Part shown: one piece after another, positions 29,619 to 39,968 of the stretch
Position numbering within the stretch: position 1 is the stretch's first letter
How the letters are laid out: the number at the start of each line of letters is the position of its first letter
Assembly: GCF_001519075.1 (NCBI RefSeq)
Contig: NZ_KQ954244.1
Span: 823,934-887,933, forward strand
From: Novosphingobium fuchskuhlense
GTDB taxonomy: Bacteria; Pseudomonadota; Alphaproteobacteria; Sphingomonadales; Sphingomonadaceae
Direction of reading: 5' to 3'
DNA: 64,000 nucleotides
The notes under the pieces: model-generated
Seen by the model: only the letters and a program-made list of their open reading frames with translations
What the model was told of the DNA's origin: nothing
Databases searched by the model: none
Translations under genes and position numbers: made by a program

Positions 29619-30506
29619 ATGACCCCGTTCTGGCGACCCTTCTTGGCCTTGTTGGCGATCATCGCCATTTGCCCGCTATCCGCACGTGCTGCTGACACAG
29701 TGCTTGAGCCATCGGACAAGTGGGTCCTCAACTACGCTAACGATTCTTGCCGCCTCGCCCGTGCGTTCGGCACGGATGACGAAAAAGTCGTGCTGATCCT
29801 CGACCAGTACCAGCCCGCCGGCGTGATGGACCTCTCGCTTGTCGGCAAGCGTTTCAAGCGCTTCGCGGTTCCCAGAGTTCCGGTGTCCGTGACCTTCGGT
29901 CCTGGCTTGCCCGCAGGCGAACTTCGTGACGGGATTACAGGCACGCTGGGGCCCGAGAACACCGCAATCGTGATGACCGGTCCGCGCGATATTCTGAACC
30001 GGTCCACCAGTCGCCGTGCGGCAGGCACGTTTGAGGAAATGCAGCAGAGCACTGCCGAGCAGGAAGAGGCCATCACCGAGGCGCACATTGCCGTCAGTTC
30101 GATGCGCTTCTCGCTCCACACCGGTTCGATGAAAGCGCCGCTTGGCGCGATGCGGACGTGCATGGCGTCGCTGGTCAGAGACTGGGGTCTCGATCCGGCG
30201 CAGCAGTATGCGCTTGTGAGGCACGTGGCACCCAAAGGCGCGCCCGGCAACTGGCTTACGTCCGTCGACTATCCGAAGGGTGCACTTGCCAAGGGTGCAA
30301 ATGCCATCGTCCGCTTCCGTTTGATGGTGGGTGCGGATGGAATGCCCTCCCAATGCTTTGTGCAGCAGGCGACGATGTCGCCCGATTTCATCAAGCTGAC
30401 CTGTGATCTGCTGATGAAGCGCGCCCGCTTTAGCCCGGCGCTTGATGCATTCAGCAAACCCATCGCCAGCTTCTATACCAATGCTGTGCGATGGCTTACA
30501 CCCTAG
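29619..30506 (+). CDS. Exported protein with TonB C-terminal-like domain
   Basis: A 295-residue protein with a signal peptide (residues 1-25, ending ARAAD). The N-terminal two thirds show no family I recognise. The last 90 residues (YPKGALAKGANAIVRFRLMV, MPSQCFVQQATMSPDFIKLTC, then MKRARFSPALD) follow the pattern of TonB C-terminal/periplasmic energy-transducer-like domains found in many sphingomonad proteins without a membrane TonB anchor. It likely acts in the periplasm; its partner is unknown. Codon use is less GC-biased than the flanking genes. Confidence 0.75.
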   Translation: MTPFWRPFLALLAIIAICPLSARAADTVLEPSDKWVLNYANDSCRLARAFGTDDEKVVLILDQYQPAGVMDLSLVGKRFKRFAVPRVPVSVTFGPGLPAGELRDGITGTLGPENTAIVMTGPRDILNRSTSRRAAGTFEEMQQSTAEQEEAITEAHIAVSSMRFSLHTGSMKAPLGAMRTCMASLVRDWGLDPAQQYALVRHVAPKGAPGNWLTSVDYPKGALAKGANAIVRFRLMVGADGMPSQCFVQQATMSPDFIKLTCDLLMKRARFSPALDAFSKPIASFYTNAVRWLTP

Positions 30507-30509
30507 CAG

Positions 30510-30977
30510 TCACAGTGCCAGCGACAGGCACTGGCTGAAATCATCGACTACATATTCTGCGAAAGCAGCACATTCCTCGAAGCCATACTTGCGGTAGAGC
30601 GCCACGGCCGGCGCGAAGGCCTCGGTTCGCCCGGTTTCGAGGCTGACGCGGGTGTAGCCGCGCGCCTGCGCCACGGCGAGCAAGTGCCGGAGCACCGCCT
30701 CCCCCACGCCCTTGCCGCGCCATTCGGGGGCGGCGCGCATCGATTTGAGTTCGCCGTGGGTATCATCGAGGTGCTTGATCGCGCCGATGGCGGCGAGGGC
30801 GCCATGCATGCGGGCGGCAAAAAAGGTCACGCCGGGCTGGCGCAGCTTTTCGAGGGGAAGCGCGTGGACTTTGCAGGCGGGGCTTTCGGCGTGCATGCCG
30901 GAGAGATGCAATGCGACGAGGGCACGCACATCGTCGGCGGAGAGATCGTCTTCGGTGATAGTCAGCCCTCCGATCAT
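30510..30977 (-). CDS. GNAT-family N-acetyltransferase
   Basis: A 155-residue acetyl-CoA-dependent acetyltransferase. The acetyl-CoA pyrophosphate loop is visible in MRAAPEWRGKGVGEAVLRHL, followed by the LYRKYGFEECAAFAEY motif B region. It resembles the PA4866/YjdJ-like small GNAT group; the substrate is unknown. The start at MIGGLTITEDD is preceded by GGGGGAC at good spacing. It is divergent from the isoaspartyl peptidase gene, with only 46 bases between starts. Confidence 0.88.
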   Translation of the reverse strand: MIGGLTITEDDLSADDVRALVALHLSGMHAESPACKVHALPLEKLRQPGVTFFAARMHGALAAIGAIKHLDDTHGELKSMRAAPEWRGKGVGEAVLRHLLAVAQARGYTRVSLETGRTEAFAPAVALYRKYGFEECAAFAEYVVDDFSQCLSLAL

Positions 30978-31023
30978 GTGTCCCCCGCTGGTCTTGCCCG
31001 GACTATCTGCTATCGCGTGGACC

Positions 31024-31959
31024 ATGACCGAGACAAGTGAAACCACAGGCCGCTGGGCCATTGCCATCCATGGCGGGGCCGGATCGATGACGCCCGAGAC
31101 GATGGACGCAGAGGCTGTTGCCGCGCACGAAGCGGCGCTGGGCGTGGCGCTCGATGCGGGTCGGGCCGTGCTGATGGCAGGCGGGAGTGCGCTGGACGCG
31201 GTCTGCGCGGCGGTGGCGGCGCTGGAAGACGATCCGCATTTCAACGCGGGGCGCGGCGCGGTGTTCACCTATCACGGCACCAACGAACTCGATGCGGCGG
31301 TCATGGACGGCCGGACGCGCGGGGCCGGCGCAGTCTGCGGGGTGACGCATACGCGCAATCCGGTTCACCTCGCCCGTACGGTGATGGAGAAAAGCCCGCA
31401 CGTGTTCCTGAGCGGCGCGGGAGCCGAGGAGTTTGCGCGCGAGCAGAATGTGGAGCAGGTCGATCCGGACTGGTTCGCCACCGAGCCGCGTTGGCAGCAA
31501 TTGCAGGAAATGAAGGCGAAGAAACTTGGCTGGTTCGATGCGGGGCTGAAGTACGGCACAGTCGGTGCAGTGGCGGTGGATGCGGGCGGCCATGTCGCGG
31601 CAGCGACCTCGACGGGCGGCCTCACCGGAAAGCGCTGGGGCCGCATCGGCGATTCCCCGTTGATCGGTGCGGGTACCTATGCCGATGACCGCGCGGCGGC
31701 GATCAGTTGCACAGGTTCTGGCGAGCAGTTCATCCGCGCCGCCGTAGCGCACGAGATCTGTGCGCGCATAAGGCTCGGCGGCGAAGGGCCGCAGGCAGCG
31801 ACCGAGACGGTGCTGGACGAAGTAGGCCTGATGGGCGGCGTCGGCGGGGTGATTTACGCGACGCCCGGCGGTGAGACCGGTTTTGCTTTCACCACACCCG
31901 GCATGTTCCGGGGGCAGGCGGACAGCGCGGGCCTCCGCGTGGTCGGCATATTCGGCTGA
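31024..31959 (+). CDS. Isoaspartyl peptidase / L-asparaginase (Ntn hydrolase)
   Basis: A 311-residue plant-type (type III) asparaginase that hydrolyses isoaspartyl dipeptides and L-asparagine. The precursor self-cleaves before the nucleophile Thr179 in LKYGTVGAVAVD, giving alpha and beta chains. Other signatures are the N-terminal IAIHGGAGS, the FNAGRGAVFT substrate region and STGGLTGKRWGRIGDSPLIG in the beta chain. It probably recycles isomerised protein residues. Confidence 0.94.
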   Translation: MTETSETTGRWAIAIHGGAGSMTPETMDAEAVAAHEAALGVALDAGRAVLMAGGSALDAVCAAVAALEDDPHFNAGRGAVFTYHGTNELDAAVMDGRTRGAGAVCGVTHTRNPVHLARTVMEKSPHVFLSGAGAEEFAREQNVEQVDPDWFATEPRWQQLQEMKAKKLGWFDAGLKYGTVGAVAVDAGGHVAAATSTGGLTGKRWGRIGDSPLIGAGTYADDRAAAISCTGSGEQFIRAAVAHEICARIRLGGEGPQAATETVLDEVGLMGGVGGVIYATPGGETGFAFTTPGMFRGQADSAGLRVVGIFG

Positions 31960-32080
31960 TTGACTATCTTTCCAAAGGGGCGCAGCGTCCGCCCGCCTGA
32001 CGTTGAGACAGAACGGTTCGCCCGACTTTCCGGCTGCAACCAATGGCGCACCCCGGTGCGCTGTCTCAGGAGGATATCGC

Positions 32081-32527
32081 ATGAAATCGCTTCGTTTAGC
32101 CGCCATGGCCGCGGTGGCACTCGCCTGCGCCGCCCCGGTCGCTGTCAGCGCCCAGCAATACCCGGTCGTTCCCGGCGATTATGTTTCGGTATCGATGATC
32201 AGCGTCGATGACGGCCACGACCTCGACTACATCAACCACCTCGCCGGCATGTGGCGCAAGGGGCAGGATTTTGCGGTGAAGCAGGGCTGGATCACCGGCT
32301 ACGAGATCCTCACCAACGAGTTCAAGCGGCCGGGTGAGCCGGACTACTACCTCATCACGCGCTTCGCCAAGTTTGCCGATCCAGCCGAAGAGCAGAAGCG
32401 GGAGGACGCCTACACGTCGTACATGGCGACCACGAATGCGCAGCTCCAATCGGCATCGGCCGATCGAGCCAAGTATCGCACACAGATGGGCTCAATCCTG
32501 ATGCGCAGCTGGAAATGGCGCAACTGA
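32081..32527 (+). CDS. Exported hypothetical protein
   Basis: A 148-residue protein with a clean signal peptide (cleavage likely after SAQ, about residue 25). The mature part is compact with aromatic residues (YPVVPGDYVSVSMISVDDGH, HLAGMWRKGQDFAVKQGW, DYYLITRFAKFADPAE). No named domain is recognised; similar small exported proteins are found in sphingomonads. AGGAGG lies eight bases before the ATG, among the strongest ribosome-binding sites in the window, so good expression is likely. A terminator follows directly. Confidence 0.8.
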   Translation: MKSLRLAAMAAVALACAAPVAVSAQQYPVVPGDYVSVSMISVDDGHDLDYINHLAGMWRKGQDFAVKQGWITGYEILTNEFKRPGEPDYYLITRFAKFADPAEEQKREDAYTSYMATTNAQLQSASADRAKYRTQMGSILMRSWKWRN

Positions 32528-32544
32528 CGGCCTGATGACAGCTG

Positions 32545-32574
32545 CCGCGCCGTGGGACCCTCCGGCGCGGTTTT
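32545..32574 (+). terminator. Rho-independent terminator
   Basis: Arms CCGCGCCG (32545-32552) and CGGCGCGG (32563-32570) are followed by TTTT. It lies 17 bases after the stop of the exported protein and just before the convergent RDD gene end. Confidence 0.75.
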
Positions 32575-32577
32575 GCT

Positions 32578-33477
32578 TCAGGCCGCGTATTTGTCCGCCT
32601 TGCGCCTGCCGAGGCGCATTCCCTGCTCCAGGTGCGCGCGCAGCTGCAGGTAGTAGGCTTCGAGGAATACCCGTTCGGCACGATAGGGAAACGGACGACC
32701 AATCTTGCGGCTTATCGCATCGGCTACGTCGTCCAGCGCCGGGCCCCGCCCATCGCGCAGCACGCGTTCGAGCGTCTGGAGTTCATACTCCCCGTAGACC
32801 GCGAGTTCTTCGGGCGTGAACGTGAAGGCCTGATCGGCGGCGCTGGGCGGTGCGCTGACCGAGAGCGCTTCGCCCAGCTTGCGGCGCGAAGCCTCGACCA
32901 CCCAGGTGCCCGCAATCACATCGCCGCAGCGCAGCGCATCGCGGTTGAAAAAGGGAAACAGCACGAAGATCGCGAACCACGCCGCACCGGCCCAGCCGGC
33001 CACGTCGGTATCGCTGCCGGCCGCAAACGCACCGCCGATGAACACGACCGGCATGAACAGTTCGATATCGCGCACAATGTTGCGGGCGATCACGGCCTCG
33101 GTGGTGAGGCGCTCGGTCCCGCGCGCCGCGATGCGGATGCCGGTCAGGCGCTTGCCGGGCGTGGCACCGCGCGGGCCAAGCTCGAAGAACAGGAACCACG
33201 CGTTGCGCAGCAGGAACATCGCGATGAGCCACACGATCACCAGCGCCTGGATCGCGCGGGACTTGCTGGCATTGATGGCTGCCCCGCCCTCGAGGCCGAT
33301 ACCCCGGCCGAGCCAGATGAGCGTGAGGGTGGTGACGATCATGACTGTGACGATCAGACCGAGATCGATCACCAGCGCTGCGGCCCGCGCCGTGCGGGTG
33401 GCGAGCACGAAGGGCAAGGCCACGCCTTCGGGTGTTATCACCGTGCGCTGACGTGAGGCACCGGTCCGGCGGGCCAT
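32578..33477 (-). CDS. RDD-family membrane protein
   Basis: A 299-residue protein with an RDD domain: at least three membrane helices in residues about 20-190, with the initial RAAALVIDLGLI segment carrying the Arg-Asp pattern and PRGATPGKRLTGIRI typical of the family, then a cytoplasmic C-terminal helical part. RDD proteins are linked to ion transport or to membrane operons, but no activity is assigned here. It is the last gene of the DUF4129-DUF4350-moxR-DUF58-spoIIM-RDD operon; its ATG overlaps the spoIIM-like stop by one base (TGATG). Confidence 0.88.
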   Translation of the reverse strand: MARRTGASRQRTVITPEGVALPFVLATRTARAAALVIDLGLIVTVMIVTTLTLIWLGRGIGLEGGAAINASKSRAIQALVIVWLIAMFLLRNAWFLFFELGPRGATPGKRLTGIRIAARGTERLTTEAVIARNIVRDIELFMPVVFIGGAFAAGSDTDVAGWAGAAWFAIFVLFPFFNRDALRCGDVIAGTWVVEASRRKLGEALSVSAPPSAADQAFTFTPEELAVYGEYELQTLERVLRDGRGPALDDVADAISRKIGRPFPYRAERVFLEAYYLQLRAHLEQGMRLGRRKADKYAA

Positions 33478-34556
33478 CAGCCGATCTCCCGCGCGTTGCC
33501 GCGCCAGACGAAGAAGTAGCCGGTCCACAGCACGAGCATGAAGCCGCCGACGATCAGCCGGCCCGCCGTGTTGTTGACCATCTGACGGGCGAAGGCTTCG
33601 AGCAGGCCCGCCACGATCAGCATGAGGACGACGCCGACCATGACCTGCGCGCTCCGTCTGCCGGCAGCGGCGGCGGCATCGAGGACGGCAGCTTCGCCTG
33701 GGAAGGCCATGGCGCGCCCGATATGCAGCCCTGCCGCGCCCGCCAGCAGGATGGCATAGAGTTCGGTGGTACCGTGGACCGCGAGCCAGCCAATGATTTC
33801 CAGGGTGAGGCCCTGACCATGGTACAGCCAGACCAGCGCGCCGACCATTGTGGTGTTCTGGATCAGCAGCATCGCCGAGGGCAGGCCGAACGCGAAACCC
33901 AGCGCGAAGGCGAGGATCGCGACTTGCGCGTTGTTGGAAAACAGGAACGCGGCGAACACGGACAACCCCTGCTGGTCCTGCTGCCCGAACAGCGTGCCCA
34001 TCAGCACGGCACGGCTCGCACCGGGCACCCGCGCATCGCCGACGCCGCCGGGCATAAGGGCATAGTACCAGTCGGGATCGCTCGCCACGAGCAGCCAGCC
34101 GGCGATGGTGCCGGTGACCATCAGCGCCAGCGCGATCAGGATATCGGTCCCGAGCGCGCGCACGCTGGCCCCCCAGCCGCCGCCGAAGAAGCGCAGCAGC
34201 CAGTCTCCCAGCCCGGCGCGCGGGCCATAGACGATGAACCACGCGCGGCGGGTCAGCCCTTCGAGCCACGCCAGCGTTTCGGCATCGAGAGAGGTTTCGC
34301 GCGCGACGGCAAGGCTGGAGACGGCGGTGCGGTAGAGGGCGGGAAGGGCGAGCAGATCCTCGTCGGAAATGCGGCGCAGACGCCCGCTTTCGATGCGGTT
34401 GACGATGGCCTCGAGCCGCTTCCACTCCCCTTCGCGCTCGAGGCGGAAGCGGTCAGAGCGCAGCGCCGCGTCCTCGGCGGCGGCGATTTCGGCGCTGGCG
34501 GCGGGGCTGAACCACGAGCCGAGCCGGCCGATGAGGGTCGATGCCGCCTCGTTCAT
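33477..34556 (-). CDS. SpoIIM-like (stage II sporulation M family) membrane protein
   Basis: A 359-residue multi-pass protein of the SpoIIM/DUF95 family. The first 110 residues are soluble and helical; membrane helices follow from about residue 125, with FSNNAQVAILAFALGFAFGL and the WLAVHGTTELYAILLAG segment diagnostic of the family. In sporulating Gram-positives SpoIIM acts with peptidoglycan hydrolases at engulfment, but in this non-sporulating lineage homologues sit in MoxR operons and their job is unknown. Its start overlaps the DUF58 gene by four bases (ATGA). Confidence 0.88.
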   Translation of the reverse strand: MNEAASTLIGRLGSWFSPAASAEIAAAEDAALRSDRFRLEREGEWKRLEAIVNRIESGRLRRISDEDLLALPALYRTAVSSLAVARETSLDAETLAWLEGLTRRAWFIVYGPRAGLGDWLLRFFGGGWGASVRALGTDILIALALMVTGTIAGWLLVASDPDWYYALMPGGVGDARVPGASRAVLMGTLFGQQDQQGLSVFAAFLFSNNAQVAILAFALGFAFGLPSAMLLIQNTTMVGALVWLYHGQGLTLEIIGWLAVHGTTELYAILLAGAAGLHIGRAMAFPGEAAVLDAAAAAGRRSAQVMVGVVLMLIVAGLLEAFARQMVNNTAGRLIVGGFMLVLWTGYFFVWRGNAREIG

Positions 34557-35902
34557 CCCAGGCTCCCGGCGCGCTTCACACCCAGATAGGCATCGAGCAG
34601 GCGGTTGCCGATATGTGCGTGCGGCGCCTCGACCACGAGGATGCCGGCTCGGCGCAGGCGTTGCAGCACGAGCGTGCGCTGGTGCTGGAGGGTGGTGGCC
34701 GTCACGGCCATGGCGGCATCCTGCGCGCTGCGGATCGGGGCGCTGACGAAATCGGCAAGCTCCGAATCGGCCATGACGACGAAGATGACGCGGTGGCGCT
34801 CGACAAGGCGGCGCATCGATTCGATCATCAGTTCGGCGCTGGTAGGGTCGGTGAATTCGGAGAACACCACGATCAGCGAGCGCCGGCGCAGCCGTGCGGC
34901 GAGCGTGGACAGCGCAAGCGTGAAATTGGGCTGCTCGGCACTGTAATCCAGCGCGGCGGCGGCATCCTGCAGGCGGCGGAAGTCGCGCGGGGCGGTGACG
35001 AACGGGCTCATCACCTGCGGACGCGAGGCGAAGCCGTAGACCGCGACGCGGTCCTGCGCGCCCAATGCGATCCAGGCGGTGGTGAGCGCGGCGGTGACGG
35101 CGCGGTCGATGCGAGGGAGCCCGGCGATCGGCTCGCACATCGTCTGCCCGCAATCAAAGGCGAACACGATCTGGTTGTTGCGCTCGGTTTCGAACTCCTT
35201 GGCGTAGAGACGCGCATGGCGAGCGGACGACTTCCAGTCGATCCGGCGGCGGTCCATGCCCGCCTCATATTCGGCGAGCGCTTCGAATTCGGTGCCTTCA
35301 CCCCGGATACGGCGCGCCACCATGCCGAACTGCGCGTTGCGCAGGAACAGTTGCAGCGCCGGACTGCGCGCCGGGGCCAGATTGGGGCGGATGCGGACTT
35401 CGGCGCCCAGGCTCTGGCGGACCTGGCGGGTGGCAAGGCCGAGTGGGCCATCCCAGCGCAGCCAGACCGCCTCCGCCATGCCGAGCCCGCGCCGGGTCGG
35501 GATGGTTTCGGCCGTAACGCTCCAGACGGCGCCATTGCGTGCGAGCGGCGCAACCAGTCGGCCGCCCGGTGCAAGCCGCGGATCCAGCGCGAGTGCGGCA
35601 ACTGGCGCAGCGCGCGGCGCATCGACGCGGAAATCGGCGAGTACGGTGAGGTGGAGCGGCTCGCCCACTTCGCCGCCGGGCGGCACGATCACGCGCACGC
35701 CGGCCAGCACGGGCGCGAGCAGCGCATCGAGCAAAACCATGACCAGCACGGCACCGCCCAGCGCCGGCGCGGCGACCCAGGCATCAGGCCACGCCCGCGG
35801 TGCGGCGGTGGCCACGACCAACGCCACCGGCGCTGCCAGCGCGAGCAGCATCGCCGCGCGGGCGGAGGGGTAGAAGACCGGAAAGGGCCAGCGCAGCGTC
35901 AA
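34553..35902 (-). CDS. DUF58-domain protein (von Willebrand A-like)
   Basis: A 449-residue protein with two N-terminal membrane helices (residues about 15-60), a beta-rich middle, the DUF58 signature (GEGTEFEALAEYEAGMDRRRIDW, then WKSSARHARLYAKEFE near residue 215), and a C-terminal vWA-like fold starting IVFAFDCGQTM, where the MIDAS pattern DxSxS is altered to DCGQT. DUF58 proteins are typical partners of MoxR ATPases. Five bases separate it from moxR, and it overlaps the SpoIIM-like gene. Confidence 0.9.
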   Translation of the reverse strand: MTLRWPFPVFYPSARAAMLLALAAPVALVVATAAPRAWPDAWVAAPALGGAVLVMVLLDALLAPVLAGVRVIVPPGGEVGEPLHLTVLADFRVDAPRAAPVAALALDPRLAPGGRLVAPLARNGAVWSVTAETIPTRRGLGMAEAVWLRWDGPLGLATRQVRQSLGAEVRIRPNLAPARSPALQLFLRNAQFGMVARRIRGEGTEFEALAEYEAGMDRRRIDWKSSARHARLYAKEFETERNNQIVFAFDCGQTMCEPIAGLPRIDRAVTAALTTAWIALGAQDRVAVYGFASRPQVMSPFVTAPRDFRRLQDAAAALDYSAEQPNFTLALSTLAARLRRRSLIVVFSEFTDPTSAELMIESMRRLVERHRVIFVVMADSELADFVSAPIRSAQDAAMAVTATTLQHQRTLVLQRLRRAGILVVEAPHAHIGNRLLDAYLGVKRAGSLG

Positions 35903-35907
35903 GGCCG

Positions 35908-36860
<953 letters not shown>

Positions 36861-36864
<4 letters not shown>

Positions 36865-38165
36865 GGTGTGAGGTCCTTTTCAAGGCGTTGCAAGGCGGCG
36901 GCACGCTGCACCACGTCGGCGGGGCGGCGGGCGAGGCGCAGGCGCGCGGCGAGTTCGGACCAGCGCGGCCCGGTGGTGGCGAGGCGGTCCTGCAGCCGGT
37001 CGATCGCGGCATCGGTCTCGTCCGGCGTCCGGCCCCGCGGCAGGCCGAGCGCATGGACGAGCCGCTCTCGCGCGGCATCGGCATAAGGCGCGGCGATCAG
37101 GCGCAGGCGGCGGGCGCGGCGGATCAGCCCGGCGGTGTTGCGCACCAGCACGGTCTTGCCGAGCGGGATCTCGCGCGTCGCCACGCGGGGCGGGCCGAAG
37201 CGGTTGAAGCCGCGCCAGCCCGCTGCCAGCAGCGCCATGAAAAAGCAAAGCGTGGCCGCAAGGAAGGGGGGCTCGAACGCGAGCGTGAGCAGGTTGCGGC
37301 TCGCCCCGAGACCGTTGAGCGTGAGGTCGAACGTCACCTCTTCGGGCCGTCCGCCAGCGGCGGCGAAGACGAGGCGCTGCGCCATCAGTCCGGTGTCGCG
37401 GTTGCCAAGGCCCCAGTTGTCGAGCAGGTCCGGCTCGAACACCAGCACGACCGGATAGCTGCGCGTGAAGGTGTCGTTCGCGTCTGCCTCGTCCGGGTCG
37501 GCAGCGGGCTGGCGTGGCATGCCGATCCACCCCTCGAGCGCGGGATTGCTGCCATCGCCGGAGAGATAGCCGGCGAGGATGTGCCCATCCGCCGTTTCGA
37601 TCAGTGCCTCCAGCCCTGGCCCCGCGCCTGCCTGCACCTGGCGATCATCGGGCAGCGGACCATGGAAGGCCGACATTGTGCCGGCACCGGTCCAGCCATG
37701 CGCCGCGTCCTTGACGAAGTCGACGGCAAGGTCGTCATGGTAGCCGCGCCATTCGGGCGGGCGGGTACCGACGATCCGGGTCCACCCGCGCTTGGCGGCA
37801 GGATTGAGGAAGTCCGGCATCGTCCGCCATTTCGGAGCGATGACCAGCGTAGGGCCGAGGTTTCGCCGGGCGGAGACAATCCTGGCGATGTCGCTGCCCT
37901 TGGCCTGTGCCGGCGGCGTGAGCACGAGCAGACCCCGGGTGTTGAGCGCATCCTTGCTGCGGGCGCGATGCACGGTCACCCCGTCGGCCTCCAGCATGGC
38001 GGCCAGCGCAGCGTAGCCATTGAGCCCCCGCCCGCCGGCGTGATCGCCACCGTTGTTGGCAGCGCCGCCGCCAGTGCCGAGCCAGTAGAGCAATGTCACG
38101 AAGGCCAGCGCGCCGATCAGCACGACGCCTAGGGTGGTGGTGCGGCCGAACGTGGGGCCGTTCAT
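36861..38165 (-). CDS. DUF4350-domain membrane protein
   Basis: A 434-residue protein with an N-terminal membrane helix (residues about 10-30), a periplasm-facing DUF4350 region ([20 protein letters not shown], then [15 protein letters not shown]) that resembles the GATase-like fold of such proteins, a second helix near residue 320 ([16 protein letters not shown]), and a basic cytoplasmic tail. The function is unknown, but it is a standard member of MoxR-DUF58 operons. It overlaps the DUF4129 gene by four bases. Confidence 0.85.
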
Positions 38166-38842
38166 GACGCACCCCCGAGTTTGCGGCCTTCGACCTGCTC
38201 CAGCGCGAAGGCGGCATAGGCGGCGCGCGCACGCTGCCAATCATCGGCGGCCAGCGCGCGCAGGGCATAGAGGCTGCGCTCGACTTCACGCGCGATCAGC
38301 GTGAAGGCCTGGCGCGCGGCAGCGGGAAGGCCGGGGATGAGGCCGATCTCGCGCGCGGTGCTCGATGGGCTGAGCCAATCGGGCCGCGCCGCGGCGATAT
38401 GATGGACGCTGCGCTGGAGCAGGAGATGCACCGCCTCGTCAAAGCGGCCCGCGGCAGCGAGCGCATCGGCATCCGCAAGCAGGGCAAGCGCAGCGGCGTG
38501 ATCGATCACCAGATGCTCCTCGGCCGGCCGGGTGAGCGCGCGGGCCAGCTGCCAGCGCTGGAACAGTGTCCAGAGAATCCACATCGCGCCGGCAACGCCC
38601 AGCACGGCGAGGAGCCCTTCGATCCAGCTCCAGTTGCCGCCCATCAGCCTGCCCAGCGGTTCGAACAGCCTGGCGAAGAACTTGAGGAGTTCGACCAGCC
38701 ATTCGGGCGGGTCTTCCTTAGGGGGTACCGGCAGCGGTGCGTACTGGATATCGCCCATGGCGCGCGCTGCTTCCCATGCGCGTCCGCCAGCTTCGGCCTT
38801 GTCCAGTCCCGGTCCACCTGCCACGGTTGCTAGTGGTCGCAT
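38162..38842 (-). CDS. DUF4129-domain membrane protein
   Basis: A 226-residue protein with one membrane helix at about 72-95 (LLAVLGVAGAMWILWTLF), preceded by an amphipathic segment with PPEWLVELLKFFARLF, and a C-terminal DUF4129 domain of about 100 residues (FDEAVHLLLQRSVHHIA, then FTLIAREVERSLYALRAL). It opens the MoxR operon. ATG 38842 is chosen since the residues before MGDIQYAPLP match the family N-terminus; ATG 38758 is an alternative. It lies 43 bases downstream of pheA on the same strand. Confidence 0.84.
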   Translation of the reverse strand: MRPLATVAGGPGLDKAEAGGRAWEAARAMGDIQYAPLPVPPKEDPPEWLVELLKFFARLFEPLGRLMGGNWSWIEGLLAVLGVAGAMWILWTLFQRWQLARALTRPAEEHLVIDHAAALALLADADALAAAGRFDEAVHLLLQRSVHHIAAARPDWLSPSSTAREIGLIPGLPAAARQAFTLIAREVERSLYALRALAADDWQRARAAYAAFALEQVEGRKLGGAS

Positions 38843-38885
38843 GCCGCCCGGTCCGGGGGCAAGCGATTATCGCGCCGCTTTGGTT

Positions 38886-39776
38886 TCAGCCCCGCACGCG
38901 CTCGAGGGGATAGGTGCCGAGAATGCGCAGGTCCTTGGCGAAGAACGAAAGCTCCTCGAACGCCCGGTCGACCGCCGGTTCGCCCGGTGCGCCAACGATA
39001 TCTGCAAAGAAGGCGGTGGCGGCAAAGCTCGCGCCGCGCTGATAGCTTTCGAGCTTGGTCATGTTGACGCCGTTGGTCGCAAAACCGCCGAGCGCCTTGT
39101 AGAGCGCCGCAGGAATATTGCGCACCTCGAAGATGAAGGTGGTGATGGCGGTCCCGGTGATTGTCGAAAGGTCCAGCGGCTCACGCGCGAGCATGACGAA
39201 GCGCGTCATGTTGTCGTGCGCGTCCTCGATGTTTTCCTCGACCAGTGTGAGGCCATAAAGATCGGCGGCGATGCGCGGGGCGATCGCGGCAGTGGCGGGG
39301 TCGCCCAGTTCGGCGACGTAGGCGGCAGCGCCAGCGGTATCGGCATAGGCCATCGGCACGATGCCGTGCGTCCTGAGGTAGTGGCGCGACTGGCCGAGCG
39401 CCTGCGGGTGGCTGTAGGCGCTGGTGAAGGGCCCGGTGCCAAGTCCCATTAGACAGGCATGGATCGGCATGAAGTGCTCGCCGACGATCGACAGGCCGCT
39501 TTCAGGCAGCAGGAAGTGGATATCGGCAACACGGCCGTGCTGCGAATTCTCGATCGGGATGATCGCCTGGCCGGCCCGGCCATCCTTCACCGCTTCCAGC
39601 GCGTCCTCGAACGAGAAGCAGGGCAGCGGGAGGCAATGCGGCAATGCTTCGAGCGCGGCGCGGTGCGAATTGGCGCCGGGCGCGCCCTGGAAGGCGACCG
39701 CGCGCGCCGGATCGGAGGAGGCGGCCTCGGTCATTTCGGCAACGAGGCGTGCGGCGGGTGCGGGGTAGCTGGCCAT
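38886..39776 (-). CDS. pheA: Prephenate dehydratase
   Basis: Converts prephenate to phenylpyruvate in phenylalanine synthesis. This is the 296-residue monofunctional form: a catalytic domain beginning VAFQGAPGANSHRAAL with AIIPIENSQHGRVADIH and the YSHPQALGQ region, and a C-terminal ACT domain (residues about 200-285) with LTKLESYQRG, which commonly mediates feedback by phenylalanine. No chorismate mutase domain is present. It is divergent from the cytochrome c gene, a pairing common in sphingomonads. Confidence 0.95.
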   Translation of the reverse strand: MASYPAPAARLVAEMTEAASSDPARAVAFQGAPGANSHRAALEALPHCLPLPCFSFEDALEAVKDGRAGQAIIPIENSQHGRVADIHFLLPESGLSIVGEHFMPIHACLMGLGTGPFTSAYSHPQALGQSRHYLRTHGIVPMAYADTAGAAAYVAELGDPATAAIAPRIAADLYGLTLVEENIEDAHDNMTRFVMLAREPLDLSTITGTAITTFIFEVRNIPAALYKALGGFATNGVNMTKLESYQRGASFAATAFFADIVGAPGEPAVDRAFEELSFFAKDLRILGTYPLERVRG

Positions 39777-39968
39777 GGAACGAGGCGCTTAAGCCGCCAT
39801 GCTGGGCCCGGCAAGGCGCTTTCGCATGGCCCAAGCGGATGCACCCATGCGATTCTTGTGGCTCAACCTATTGCAATCACTCTTGCGCGGGGGCTGGGGC
39901 GTGACTAGAGCGGCGGCGAAAATTCGCGTGTGCCACGCGGGCAGCGCACTCTCCATATGGGGCTCGGA

